Below, in pieces: positions 17,201-24,826 of a stretch of DNA of 34,761 bases. This DNA comes from Candidatus Acetothermia bacterium (lineage in GTDB: Bacteria; Bipolaricaulota; Bipolaricaulia; RBG-16-55-9; DRXL01): positions 1-34,761 of the forward strand of contig JACOSB010000136.1 in the NCBI GenBank assembly GCA_016179105.1. Reading direction: 5' to 3'. The notes beneath the pieces are model-generated. The model was not told the DNA's origin. It did not search any database and saw only the letters and a program-made list of their open reading frames with translations. How positions within the stretch are numbered: the stretch's first letter is position 1; each line of letters starts with the position of its first letter. Position numbers and translations under genes: made by a program.

Positions 17201-17639
17201 AGTCACCTCGGTAGAGGGCTTTCGCACGCTCGGCGATCGCCAACTGATGCTCCAGATTCTCCAGTTGCAAGTCACGGTCGAGTTCCGAACAAAGTGCTTC
17301 GAACTCGGCTGCATCCAGCCAGCACACGGCTTTGGTATTCCAGGCATAGCCCGCGGGTATCGTGAGTATGAAGCTGGACTGAGAGCTTCGAGAAAGGTCG
17401 GGCTCCAAGACCTGGCGTGATCGGCTGACAGCAACGCGCAAGTCACGCCCGGCGGCTGCGACATCGAGCTCCGGCCAAATCCACTCGATCAGTTGGTCTT
17501 TGCTGAGAGGATGTCCACGGTGAGTGATCAGAATTTTTAGCAGAGTTTTGTTCTTCTGGGTCTTCCAATCTGGATCAGTAATAGGAGTCTCGCCGCGCCG
17601 TATGCTGAAAGTGCCCAAAGTATAGACTTGTAGGCTCAC
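14247..17639 (-). CDS. SARP/BTAD-type transcriptional activator with AAA ATPase and TPR domains
   Basis: 1130 residues from GTG 17639, chosen because AGGAGG lies 9 bp upstream and the frame starts directly with the DNA-binding domain. Residues ~1-95 are an OmpR-like winged helix (LGTFSIRRG, KTLLKILITHRG, QLIEWIWPELD). Residues ~100-245 are the bacterial transcriptional activation (BTAD) domain. Residues ~275-520 are a STAND/AAA-type ATPase, with Walker A GGEAGVGKT at ~310 and Walker B LVLLLDDLHW at ~433. Residues ~690-1090 are helical repeats, including clear tetratricopeptide units such as MNNIGVIHFFLGQYQEALPT and LGNIGDIYCTMGRYREAL. Such proteins activate nearby operons when the ATPase/TPR part receives a signal. 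The coding order and the spaced repeats upstream of 14127 suggest that the small-protein/beta-helix operon is its target. Confidence 0.92.
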   Translation of the reverse strand: MSLQVYTLGTFSIRRGETPITDPDWKTQKNKTLLKILITHRGHPLSKDQLIEWIWPELDVAAAGRDLRVAVSRSRQVLEPDLSRSSQSSFILTIPAGYAWNTKAVCWLDAAEFEALCSELDRDLQLENLEHQLAIAERAKALYRGDYLEEDRYADWATAKREELSEIYFALLTRMAEIHARQGRYRRSIALCREVLAASACRESVYRQLMLYYYLSGNPSETVRAYEQCVQALKDELDVEPVSQTRQLYEQIRAQQVPEIDKFYPVPLATEPQIPYTLSPGSLPFVGRRAEYAQLVRELEQAHEGRGSCTLIGGEAGVGKTRLIQEVRTTAQRQFKARIFQGRAQELGFRRSYQPWAEIVHEALEQLKHADLKTIPILWLAEVAKLAPELRTRMPSLPENPSLSPKQEQLRFFEGLIQFFQSLVESKHAPKPLVLLLDDLHWVDATSLDFLNYFLPRIEDKPILILGTYRSEEINEEHPLSKLIEAWEPKTLLQNVSLSRLAAQEVSELLKKLPLTVEQPHLLSGWLYKETAGNPLFLVSTLQHFFEEGTLRVEGSSWIADLEDLSAVNRERVTPPTIRELITQRVARLGELDEKFLHLASVVGREVELPLLEKAWEGAAEECWSALTQLTDTQWFSERQGRYEFSHDKVREVVYAEMSPARRQLLHQRVMRALEQFHASRLEDWAGLLAQHAFRARDWKKALAYVLQALKQAAQAYRQREGLDLIEIGLAAIRELGAAGMDTQRFELLVQRAEIYDLQGEREKQERDLEELQELAERSGNESKLSLVLRKKCHLFRSLGQYPEAEAEALRALDSCRAAGDRTGESECLIDLGRIHANCGRLAEALHYSQQACEASQAIGNQRNQASSMNNIGVIHFFLGQYQEALPTYQQALAIYEKIGDRRGQQMTLGNIGDIYCTMGRYREALSCCQQASEIAREIGSRESQGNFMINLGDIHCGLGNHEESLQHFQQALYIFEEIGERLGQGLSLRGIGDVSFELKSYPEALRHYTRARVIFEEIGAKDEQMPCLSREATVHLQLNEKDQALACSAQAMQMLEGGQSCVNPQEVIFNHFKILSVLGRTDEALKYLRKAHDELMQHADRIKDESTRESFLKDVKVNREIEAAWQNIA

Positions 17640-17679
17640 GTAGCGAACCTCCTCCGCCCGCTGCTTGTCATGCTCACTC

Positions 17680-17685
17680 AGTATA
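17680..17685 (-). promoter_or_regulatory. -10 element of the regulator gene promoter
   Basis: TATACT on the minus strand lies 41 bp upstream of the GTG start at 17639. No good -35 is visible at 16-19 bp (TGGGAC at 17 bp is weak). The 138-bp divergent region is shared with the DUF502 gene promoter. Confidence 0.4.
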
Positions 17686-17742
17686 GAGAATCGCTAGAGT
17701 GCGTCCCACTGCAAAATCTTGACTGCGGTGCGAAACGATAAA

Positions 17743-17771
17743 TTGACTCGGATCGACTCGAATGGTAATGT
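17743..17771 (+). promoter_or_regulatory. Sigma70-type promoter producing a possibly leaderless transcript
   Basis: TTGACT (17743-17748), a 17-bp spacer and TAATGT (17766-17771). Transcription would start about 7 bp further on, at the A of the ATG at 17778. No ribosome binding site precedes that ATG, and an in-frame stop (TAA 17772-17774) excludes longer starts. Confidence 0.5.
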
Positions 17772-17777
17772 TAACGC

Positions 17778-18434
17778 ATGGACCGGGAGCCAGCGTCACG
17801 GTGGCAACAGCTGAGTCGTCATGTGCGCTTCGTGCTGATCGCGGGGCTTCTCTTTTCTATCCCGTTAGGCATTACTTTTTTGGTACTCTATTCCCTCTTT
17901 GTGCTGGTGGACAGAACCTCCGAGCCATTGATTCGAGCTGTATTCGGGTATAACATTCCCGGAGTCGGCTTTGTGCTAACGTTGATCTTGCTCTATCTGG
18001 CTGGGCTCTTCATAAGCCATTTTATCGGACGCCGCTTCGCAGAATTTTTGCAATCGCTCTTGACCCGCTTGCCCGGCATCAGTTTTATCTATCTTTCGTT
18101 GAGACAACTGGGCCGAGCACTGACGGAGCTGGAGAGCCCCGCACTCAAGAAGGTCGTCTATGTTCGGTATCCGTCGCCACATATGCTGACCATTGGGTTT
18201 GTCACATCGTTAGTGAGTATCTCTTCTCTGGGGAAATTGGTCGGGGTGTATGTGCCCACTCCGCCCAACCCGACGAACGGTTATTTTGTGCTCGTGCCAG
18301 AGCAAGACGTGATCGGAACAGAGTTCACGCTCGAAGAGGGATTGAAGATCAGCTTCTCGGCTGGGCTCTACTGGCCGGAGAAGAGAGAGTTATCATTGTC
18401 CGATGAAGAAAAACCATCGGGGAAGATCCAATAG
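17778..18434 (+). CDS. DUF502 family inner-membrane protein
   Basis: 218 residues from ATG 17778. The short N-terminus leads into membrane helix 1 (VLIAGLLFSIPLGITFLVLYSLFV), a loop, and helix 2 (GVGFVLTLILLYLAGLFISH). The soluble C-terminal half carries the family's blocks: LTRLPGISFIYLSLRQL near the middle, then VVYVRYPS, TIGFVTS, VYVPTPPNPTNGYFVLVPE and the acidic EEGLKISFSAG. Length and block order fit DUF502. These proteins are widespread in bacteria and have no firmly assigned function. The gene is divergent from the BTAD regulator and 107 bp upstream of the TerC-like gene. Confidence 0.9.
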   Translation: MDREPASRWQQLSRHVRFVLIAGLLFSIPLGITFLVLYSLFVLVDRTSEPLIRAVFGYNIPGVGFVLTLILLYLAGLFISHFIGRRFAEFLQSLLTRLPGISFIYLSLRQLGRALTELESPALKKVVYVRYPSPHMLTIGFVTSLVSISSLGKLVGVYVPTPPNPTNGYFVLVPEQDVIGTEFTLEEGLKISFSAGLYWPEKRELSLSDEEKPSGKIQ

Positions 18435-18541
18435 TCGTAAACGCTCTTGATCAGGGCAGCATCTTCTTGGATAATGACCCGGTTGTGGGATCAACATCCG
18501 CGTATCGTCGTGTGTATTGATGTGAAAGAAGCAACCTGATT

Positions 18542-19267
18542 ATGGATTGGAACGCGATACTCCCGTGGCTGATTGCCTTAGGCTACATTATCTGGGTCAA
18601 TATTATTCTCAGTGGTGACAATGCCGTTGTCATCGGCATGGCGGCTCACCATCTCCCAGGGAAGCTACGGAAACGGGCCATCTTCTTCGGAACTCTCGGT
18701 GCCATTGCCCTGAGAATCATATTGACGATCACGGCGAATTACTTGCTCAAGCTTGACCTTTTGCAGGCTATCGGCGGAATCCTCTTAATTTGGATCGCTG
18801 TTAAACTCATCTGGGAGGATGATACTGCAGACGAAAAGGTTCAAGCAGCGCAGACATTCTGGCATGCAATGAGAATCATTATCGTCGCCGATGTGATCAT
18901 GAGCTTGGACAACGTGCTGGCCATTGCGGCGATCGCACAGGACGATCTCATGCTCACGTTGGGATTGATCATCAGCATGCTCCTCATCATGTTTGGGGCA
19001 GCGCTTATCGTGGGGCTGTTAAACCGATGGCCCTGGTTGAATAGCGTCGGAGCAGCCATCATTGCTTATGTGGCCGTTGATCTGATCTTTAGTGATCCTT
19101 TCTTCCACAAAAATCATTGGCCTATCCTAACAGACGAGCGATTGCACTGGGTAACTCCCTGGGTATGTGCGACAGCTTTACTTGTCTATGGATTATGGCT
19201 TTCTCGCAAGCACAACCAAATGCATCAGAGCTCCAGTGCCACGTCCATGAACCCCTCAGACAAGTGA
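18542..19267 (+). CDS. TerC family integral membrane protein (YjbE-like)
   Basis: 241 residues from ATG 18542; the ribosome binding site is weak. About seven hydrophobic helices are visible. Two family signatures carry the conserved Asp-Asn pairs: NIILSGDNAVVIGMAAHHLP in the first helix and DVIMSLDNVLAIAAIAQDD in the fourth. TerC-family proteins take part in metal ion homeostasis, and several export Mn2+, including cotranslational loading of exported enzymes. The substrate cannot be read from sequence alone. A C-terminal hydrophilic tail (SRKHNQMHQSSSA) is probably cytoplasmic. It converges with the GNAT gene, 6 bp away, with no obvious terminator between them. Confidence 0.9.
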   Translation: MDWNAILPWLIALGYIIWVNIILSGDNAVVIGMAAHHLPGKLRKRAIFFGTLGAIALRIILTITANYLLKLDLLQAIGGILLIWIAVKLIWEDDTADEKVQAAQTFWHAMRIIIVADVIMSLDNVLAIAAIAQDDLMLTLGLIISMLLIMFGAALIVGLLNRWPWLNSVGAAIIAYVAVDLIFSDPFFHKNHWPILTDERLHWVTPWVCATALLVYGLWLSRKHNQMHQSSSATSMNPSDK

Positions 19268-19273
19268 AATTCT

Positions 19274-19750
19274 TCAGTCGGAAATCAATCTCGTCATCAG
19301 ATAGCGATGATGGTCAGTGAACCCGACTTTTCGGTAAAAAGCTTGTGCGCTGGTGTTGGCGTGTTCGACTTCTAGATGCAGCGCCCGCACGTCGTTCGTA
19401 CGACACACTTCCTCTAAGAACAGTAAAACTCTCGTACCGATGCCCCGCCTGCGATATTTTTCAACGATAAAAAGCTCATCAATGATGGCATCGCGCCCAT
19501 GAAATTCCAAGCTGTACCCAAAGACCAGAACGACGTAACCGATCACTTCTTGCTCCAGTTCAATGAGCCACACTTTCCCATAAGCGTCACTTTTCAACAA
19601 ATTCTCCAAGGCTATACGATGAGCGGCAGGGTCGAACGCTGTATGATCGTATTTATACAACTCGCACATCAACCAGATGAGTGTGTCGGCATTTTTTTCC
19701 GTTGCGGGTTTGAACGTAGGTTCTAGGTGGTCTTTGGGTTTGGCCTTCAT
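19274..19750 (-). CDS. GNAT family N-acetyltransferase
   Basis: 158 residues. The ATG at 19750 overlaps the stop of the upstream acetyltransferase gene (ATGA), so the two are translationally coupled. The acetyl-CoA-binding motif A is clear: ELFIVEKYRRRGIGTRVLLF has the R-x-x-G-x-G/T core. The C-terminal ANTSAQAFYRKVGF is motif B. Domain order and length are normal for GNAT. The substrate (amine, polyamine, aminoglycoside or protein) cannot be assigned from these motifs. Confidence 0.88.
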   Translation of the reverse strand: MKAKPKDHLEPTFKPATEKNADTLIWLMCELYKYDHTAFDPAAHRIALENLLKSDAYGKVWLIELEQEVIGYVVLVFGYSLEFHGRDAIIDELFIVEKYRRRGIGTRVLLFLEEVCRTNDVRALHLEVEHANTSAQAFYRKVGFTDHHRYLMTRLISD

Positions 19751-20352
19751 GGAGTGCTCTTCGAATAGGATGCCATCTTTTCTTCTAAGTACTCTTTCAC
19801 CCTAGGCCATTCAGTATCAATCACGCTGTAGTAGACTGAGTCGCGAATGTAGCCGTCGGGCATGACCATATGATGGCGCAAAATGCCCTCTTTGACCGCG
19901 CCGATGCGCTCGATCGCCCGTTGCGAGCGCTCGTTGCGCAGGTCCGTCTTTAGCTGAACGCGGATGCAACCGAGCACTTCAAAGGCGTGCTTTAATAAGA
20001 GATACTTGCACTCGGTATTCACGCCGGTGCGCTGGTACTGCACGCCGTACCACGTGCCCCCGATTTCCAAGCCGCGGTGCTCCCTGTGAATCTCCATATA
20101 GCGCGTGCAGCCGATCGCTCTGCCGGATTCTAGGTGAATGACCGCAAAGGGCAGGTCGCTGCCTTGAGTCTGCTTCTGGAGCAAATCCCTCACAAACACT
20201 CGCAAGCGCTCCTCGGTGTTAATGATGCCGGAAGCGAAAAAACGCCAGATGCTCTCGTCATTGGCAACCAAAACCAGATCGGGCAGATGCGCTTCTGAAA
20301 GCGGCTCTAGGCGTACTGTGCGACCTGTGAGGGTGACGGGATTAATATCCAT
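19747..20352 (-). CDS. GNAT family N-acetyltransferase, RimJ/RimL-like
   Basis: 201 residues from ATG 20352, with an AGGA-type site 5 bp upstream. It begins with GRTVRLEPLSEAHLPDL, as RimJ/RimL-type acetyltransferases do. IGGTWYGVQYQRTGVNTECK is the acetyl-CoA-binding region, followed by RVQLKTDLRNERSQRAIERI and GAVKEGILRHHMV. The family acetylates protein N-termini or small molecules. Many members of this 'GTWYxxxxQRTGVNTECK' type are uncharacterised. It forms a two-gene unit with the next acetyltransferase through a 4-base overlap. Confidence 0.88.
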   Translation of the reverse strand: MDINPVTLTGRTVRLEPLSEAHLPDLVLVANDESIWRFFASGIINTEERLRVFVRDLLQKQTQGSDLPFAVIHLESGRAIGCTRYMEIHREHRGLEIGGTWYGVQYQRTGVNTECKYLLLKHAFEVLGCIRVQLKTDLRNERSQRAIERIGAVKEGILRHHMVMPDGYIRDSVYYSVIDTEWPRVKEYLEEKMASYSKSTP

Positions 20353-20518
20353 TTTTTCCTAAGCATCTACCAACGCGTAACTCATTGTGGTTTTTTATCC
20401 TTCTCGCACGACGGATCTGTTCCATGGCGATTCTTCCTCGTTCAGCCTAATATTATCCAGGGACAGGAGGCTCTGCCAAGATTTTTGCGAAGATTCTTGC
20501 AGGAGCGGGAGGTAGTTG

Positions 20519-21850
20519 ATGATGGTTTATGAACCCTTTGGAATTATCTTTTTGAAATTGCTCGTCGTCGCGTTGCTCTTGTTCACCAACGGTTTTTTTG
20601 TCTCGTTCGAGTATTCGCTCGTCAGCGTGCGGCGCTCTCGTATCGAGCAATTGGCTTCTCAAGGGAGCATCGCCGCTGCCTTGGTGCGTCGGTTGCTGGA
20701 TCAGACGGACCGTTATCTAGCCGCCTCGCAGCTCGGTATTACGATGTCGAGCCTGGGCATCGGTTGGATTGCCGAGGAGACCGTCGCGCATCTTCTGTCA
20801 GCCATCGTCGAAAAATGGCAGCTCGTCTTTGTGAGCAACGCCACCATCAATTTGGTCGCCTTGGTCGTTGCTTTCATGCTGGTGACGGGCTTGCACATCG
20901 TTCTCGGGGAGCAAGCTCCCAAAATCTTTGCCATCCGCCGAGCCGAAGTGGTCTCGATGCTCACATCACCCGCCATTCTCTGGTTCGAACGGTTCTTCCG
21001 GCCGTTTACGTGGACGCTGGCCAGTGCGACACGGATGGTCCTGCGCATGGTGGGTATCAAGGCCGAGTCTGCGCATCAACACATGTACAGCATGGAAGAA
21101 CTGAAGTATTTTATCAGTGAAAGCCAAAAACTGGGGTTATTGCATCCAGAGCAAGAAGAGATGGCGTTGCGGGCCTTGGAGCTCGCGACCAAAGAGGCGA
21201 AAGCCGTGATGGTCCCGCGCACGCGCATCGTGAGCATCGACGAGAACTCCAACATTGAAGATTTTTTAAAGACGTTTGCACAGCATCCGCACGCACGGTT
21301 TCCGGTCCATCGGCAGAGCACGGACAATCTCGTCGGCTACGTGCGCATCAAGGACATTTTGATGGCTTTGGCTCACGATCCCGGCGTACGGCAACAGTCT
21401 CTCAAATCATTCGTGAAAGCCACGATGTATGTCCCGGAGAACAAGCGTGTCGGCGACCTCTTCGTCGAGATGAGGGACAATCGTGTCCAGCTCGCGGTCG
21501 TCGTCGAAGAGTTCGGAGGGACGTCCGGGATTATCACGCTGGAGGAGATGGCCGAGGAAGTTGTGGGTCGTGTAGGAGAGGCGTTGATGCACGAGTCGGC
21601 CTCATTCAGAGTGGTCGACGAGCGCGTGATCGAGGTGTCGGGCCAAATGAAGCTCAACGAGCTCAATAAGCGCCTGCGCGTGCGGCTGCCGGAGAGAGCC
21701 GAGTATGAGACAGTCGCTGGCTTTTTGCTCTATGAACTACGAGCTGTGCCGAGTGCCGGGACAAAATATATTCATGACTATTTAGAATTCACGGTGACCG
21801 AGATGCATGGGGCGAGAATATCGAAGGTGAGGGTGACGAAGCTTACCTAG
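20519..21850 (+). CDS. CNNM/CorC-HlyC family membrane protein with CBS domains
   Basis: About 443 residues. ATG 20519 and ATG 20522 are both possible after GGGAGGT at 20507-20513; TTG 20516 is too close to it. Residues 1-~190 are the DUF21/CNNM membrane domain (FTNGFFVSFEYSLVSVRRSR, then LGIGWIAEETV, GLHIVLGEQAPK). Residues ~205-335 are a CBS pair (VMVPRTRIVSIDENSNIEDF, then GYVRIKDILMAL, NRVQLAVVVEEFGGTSGIIT). The last ~80 residues are the CorC_HlyC domain. Members are implicated in Mg2+/Co2+ efflux. Older annotations as hemolysins are probably misleading. The 3' end overlaps the convergent nuoN stop by 8 bases. Confidence 0.92.
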   Translation: MMVYEPFGIIFLKLLVVALLLFTNGFFVSFEYSLVSVRRSRIEQLASQGSIAAALVRRLLDQTDRYLAASQLGITMSSLGIGWIAEETVAHLLSAIVEKWQLVFVSNATINLVALVVAFMLVTGLHIVLGEQAPKIFAIRRAEVVSMLTSPAILWFERFFRPFTWTLASATRMVLRMVGIKAESAHQHMYSMEELKYFISESQKLGLLHPEQEEMALRALELATKEAKAVMVPRTRIVSIDENSNIEDFLKTFAQHPHARFPVHRQSTDNLVGYVRIKDILMALAHDPGVRQQSLKSFVKATMYVPENKRVGDLFVEMRDNRVQLAVVVEEFGGTSGIITLEEMAEEVVGRVGEALMHESASFRVVDERVIEVSGQMKLNELNKRLRVRLPERAEYETVAGFLLYELRAVPSAGTKYIHDYLEFTVTEMHGARISKVRVTKLT

Positions 21851-23270
21851 AGGCTACAGAGAGCATTTGCTGCATCCACTCAAGCCACGTGCCGGGGAAG
21901 ATTCCTAACTCCAGAACCCCAATGACTGCGAGTATGACGGCTGCAAAGGCAAGACGCGTCGAGTAGGAAGGCACTTCTTGCTGCGGCGCGGGGCGCATGT
22001 ACATGAAATAGACAACGCGCAAATAATAATAAACCGAGACGACGCTCGCGAGCACACCGATGATCGCCAGTTTGTAATGACCTGCTTGAATCGCTCCGCC
22101 GAACACATAGAGCTTGGCCATAAATCCTGCTGTTGGCGGAATGCCCGCCAGCGAAATCATAAAGACGGCCATCGCAGCCGCAAGCCACGGATGACGCTTC
22201 GCCAACCCCGCATAGTCCGAGAGCGTCGGATTCTCCCCAATTTTTTCGAGTGCCATCACGACGCCGAACGCGCCCAAATTCATGAACCCGTACGTGAGCA
22301 GATAGAAAAGAATCCCTTGAGTGCCCAAGTTGTTCGTAGCTACGATACCAACCAAGAGATAGCCCGCGTGTGCAATGCTCGAATAAGCTAACAAACGCTT
22401 GAGGCTCGTCTGCGTGATCGCGAGGATATTTCCGAGCACCATCGTCAGCGCCGCCAAGACACTTACGACAAACTCCCAGTTATGCACGCTGCTCATCCAG
22501 CTACTCTCGACGACGCGAATCAGCGCCGCGAACGCACCGACTTTGGCAATCACCGACATGAAGGCTGTAACCGATGTAGGCGCGCCTTCGTACGCATCCG
22601 GCGCCCACGCATGGAAGGGAATGACGGCCGCTTTGAACGAGAGCCCGACCAAGAGCAAGCCGACGCCTCCGTATAAGAGCCAATCGACCGAGCGCTGTGT
22701 GGCTCCGGTAGAAAGAATGCTTGTGCCACCGGTCGCGCCGAAAATTAGCGCGATCCCATATAAAAAGAAGGCGCTCGCGAACGCTCCCAGTAAGAAATAT
22801 TTTAAGCCCGCTTCCTGGGAATTTCTATTCTCTTTCCAGAACGAGGCCAAGATATAAAGCGGGATCGAGAGGACTTCGAGCCCAAGGAAGAGCGTCAACA
22901 AATTCCCGCTCTTGCCCATCAGCATCGCGCCAAGGGTGGCCGTCAGGACGAGTGCATAGTACTCGCCTCTCTCAATTTTTTGACGCGAGAGATAGCCATC
23001 CGAGAATAAGAGCGACAAACCACATGAGATCAATAAGACAAAATTGAGAAATTGTGCAATGCCGTCCGCTCGGACCATTCCCTGAAAAGTTGTCCCCGGT
23101 GAGCCGATCAAGACGTTCCCGACTGCTGCGCCGATGATCCCCAAGAGACTGACCCAGAGCAACGAGCTTCTTTGTTCTTTGGAGATAAAGAGATCCCACA
23201 TTAATACGAGCAAGGCCGTGCCTGTGAGAATCAGTTCCGGCAAAATAGATATTAAGTCGTTTGCGCTCAT
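21843..23270 (-). CDS. nuoN: NADH-quinone oxidoreductase subunit N
   Basis: 475 residues. The ATG at 23270 overlaps the nuoM stop in ATGA, so translation is coupled; AGGA lies upstream. It is an antiporter-like subunit of the complex I membrane arm with ~14 hydrophobic helices. The core signature GLSFKAAVIPFHAWAPDAYE contains the conserved Lys and the HxWxPDxYEG motif. KRLLAYSSIAHAGYLLVG and GIPPTAGFMAK are typical proton-channel helices. It is the last gene of the cluster and has no terminator of its own, because it runs into the convergent transporter gene. Confidence 0.96.
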   Translation of the reverse strand: MSANDLISILPELILTGTALLVLMWDLFISKEQRSSLLWVSLLGIIGAAVGNVLIGSPGTTFQGMVRADGIAQFLNFVLLISCGLSLLFSDGYLSRQKIERGEYYALVLTATLGAMLMGKSGNLLTLFLGLEVLSIPLYILASFWKENRNSQEAGLKYFLLGAFASAFFLYGIALIFGATGGTSILSTGATQRSVDWLLYGGVGLLLVGLSFKAAVIPFHAWAPDAYEGAPTSVTAFMSVIAKVGAFAALIRVVESSWMSSVHNWEFVVSVLAALTMVLGNILAITQTSLKRLLAYSSIAHAGYLLVGIVATNNLGTQGILFYLLTYGFMNLGAFGVVMALEKIGENPTLSDYAGLAKRHPWLAAAMAVFMISLAGIPPTAGFMAKLYVFGGAIQAGHYKLAIIGVLASVVSVYYYLRVVYFMYMRPAPQQEVPSYSTRLAFAAVILAVIGVLELGIFPGTWLEWMQQMLSVASR

Positions 23271-24826
23271 TTAATTCCTCCCAGAACCCACGCGACGGCG
23301 TCTTTCAAGCGCTCCAAGAATGGGTTCGGATAAAGCCCGATCCAGAAAATCAAGACGATCGCCGGAGCGAGCAGCGCCATCTCGTGGCGCTTCAGATCGT
23401 GATGCGCTACATCGGCATGAGGCTTGACCGGCGACTCATGCATCGTCTTCTGGTACATCCAGAGCATATAGATTGCCGTCAGCACGGCCACCGACGTGCC
23501 GAGCACGGCAAAGACCGGATAGGTCTGGAAGACGCCGAGCAGGATGAGAAACTCACCGACGAAACCGTTGGTGCCGGGGAGCGCAACCGCCGCGAGCATA
23601 ATCACTAAGAAGAAGCCAGCCAAGACAGGCATCGCGCGCATCAAGCCCAAATAGTCTTTCAGCGTGCGCGTACCGAAGCGCTGTTCCAAGAATGCCACAA
23701 TCAAAAAGAGGGCAGCGATGATGACCCCGTGATTCAATAAATGTAGTGAAGCACCCGTCAAGCTGTTCGTGGAAGCAGCGACCAGATCTTTATTCCCCAA
23801 ACTCATCGAAAAGATGCCCAGCACGATCAGTCCGAGGTGCGAGATGCTGGAGAATGCGATCAAGCGTTTCATGTCTTGTTGGACAGCGGCGATCAGGGCT
23901 CCGTAAATTACGCCCACAACACCCATCGTCAAGAACCAAGGCGCAAGCTCCTGCACAACAGCAGGAAAGAGAGGTAACCCAAAGCGCAAGAGACCATACG
24001 CGCCGGCCTTAGAGAAGACGGCGGCCATCATAATGGTCGCTCCGAGTGGAGCTTCAACGTAGGCCTCCGGCAGCCAGCTGTGGAAGGGGAAAATCGGGAT
24101 CTTGATGGCGAACGCGATCGCAAATCCTAAGAAGAGCCAGAGCTGAATATTTCCAGCAATCGGATGGGTCTGCAAATTCTGGAGCATACCGGTCAAGTCG
24201 AAGGTGCGAGTGGTCAGCTCTGTGGGGTTTGTGCCGGTGCTCAGCATGTACGTCGCGATAATCGCAACGAGCATCAGCACGCTGCCGGCCATCGTGTATA
24301 AGAAGAATTTGATGGCTGCGAAGCTGCCCTTGTTCGGGGTTCCCCACATACCTATCAGGAAGTACATAGGAATCAGCATCGCTTCCCAGAACACATAGAA
24401 GAGAATCAAATCTTGGGCGACGAACATGCCCAGCACGCCCGTCTCGACTAATAAGAACATAATAGAGAATAGTCGGAAACGATCGGCGATCGAATTCCAC
24501 GAAGCATAGAAGGCAATCGGGCTGATGAGCGCCGTCAAGAGAATCATCAAGAGCGAGATGCCATCAGCGCCTAGGTGATAGTTGATCTGCAGGCCAAGTT
24601 GCTGGATGTGGATCCAAGGTGAATTCTCTTCAAACTTCATCCCGTTCGCTCCCCCAGACACGGACGGGAACGCGACGAAGAGCCCCATAGCCAAGGCGAG
24701 AATAACGACCATAACGCCCAGCGTGACGTTTCTGTTAAAGGGCAGATCGTCGCGGCGCGCGAAGATTAAGACCAGCGCACCAATCAAGGGCAAGAATATC
24801 AACATCGACAAGATGGGAAATATCAC
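23267..24826 (-). CDS. nuoM: NADH-quinone oxidoreductase subunit M
   Basis: 519 residues from GTG 24826. The open frame extends to 25165, but that part is antisense-like to nuoL and has no membrane character. The GTG overlaps the nuoL stop (GTGA) and has GGGAGGA 3-4 bp upstream. It begins MIFPILSMLIFLPLIGALVL, normal for NuoM. Key segments are LFYVFWEAMLIPMYFLIG (conserved membrane Glu), IKIPIFPFHSWLPEAYVEAP (Lys and H-x-W-L-P) and MKRLIAFSSISHLGLIVLG. It is the second antiporter-like proton channel of the membrane arm. Confidence 0.96.
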   Translation of the reverse strand: MIFPILSMLIFLPLIGALVLIFARRDDLPFNRNVTLGVMVVILALAMGLFVAFPSVSGGANGMKFEENSPWIHIQQLGLQINYHLGADGISLLMILLTALISPIAFYASWNSIADRFRLFSIMFLLVETGVLGMFVAQDLILFYVFWEAMLIPMYFLIGMWGTPNKGSFAAIKFFLYTMAGSVLMLVAIIATYMLSTGTNPTELTTRTFDLTGMLQNLQTHPIAGNIQLWLFLGFAIAFAIKIPIFPFHSWLPEAYVEAPLGATIMMAAVFSKAGAYGLLRFGLPLFPAVVQELAPWFLTMGVVGVIYGALIAAVQQDMKRLIAFSSISHLGLIVLGIFSMSLGNKDLVAASTNSLTGASLHLLNHGVIIAALFLIVAFLEQRFGTRTLKDYLGLMRAMPVLAGFFLVIMLAAVALPGTNGFVGEFLILLGVFQTYPVFAVLGTSVAVLTAIYMLWMYQKTMHESPVKPHADVAHHDLKRHEMALLAPAIVLIFWIGLYPNPFLERLKDAVAWVLGGIK

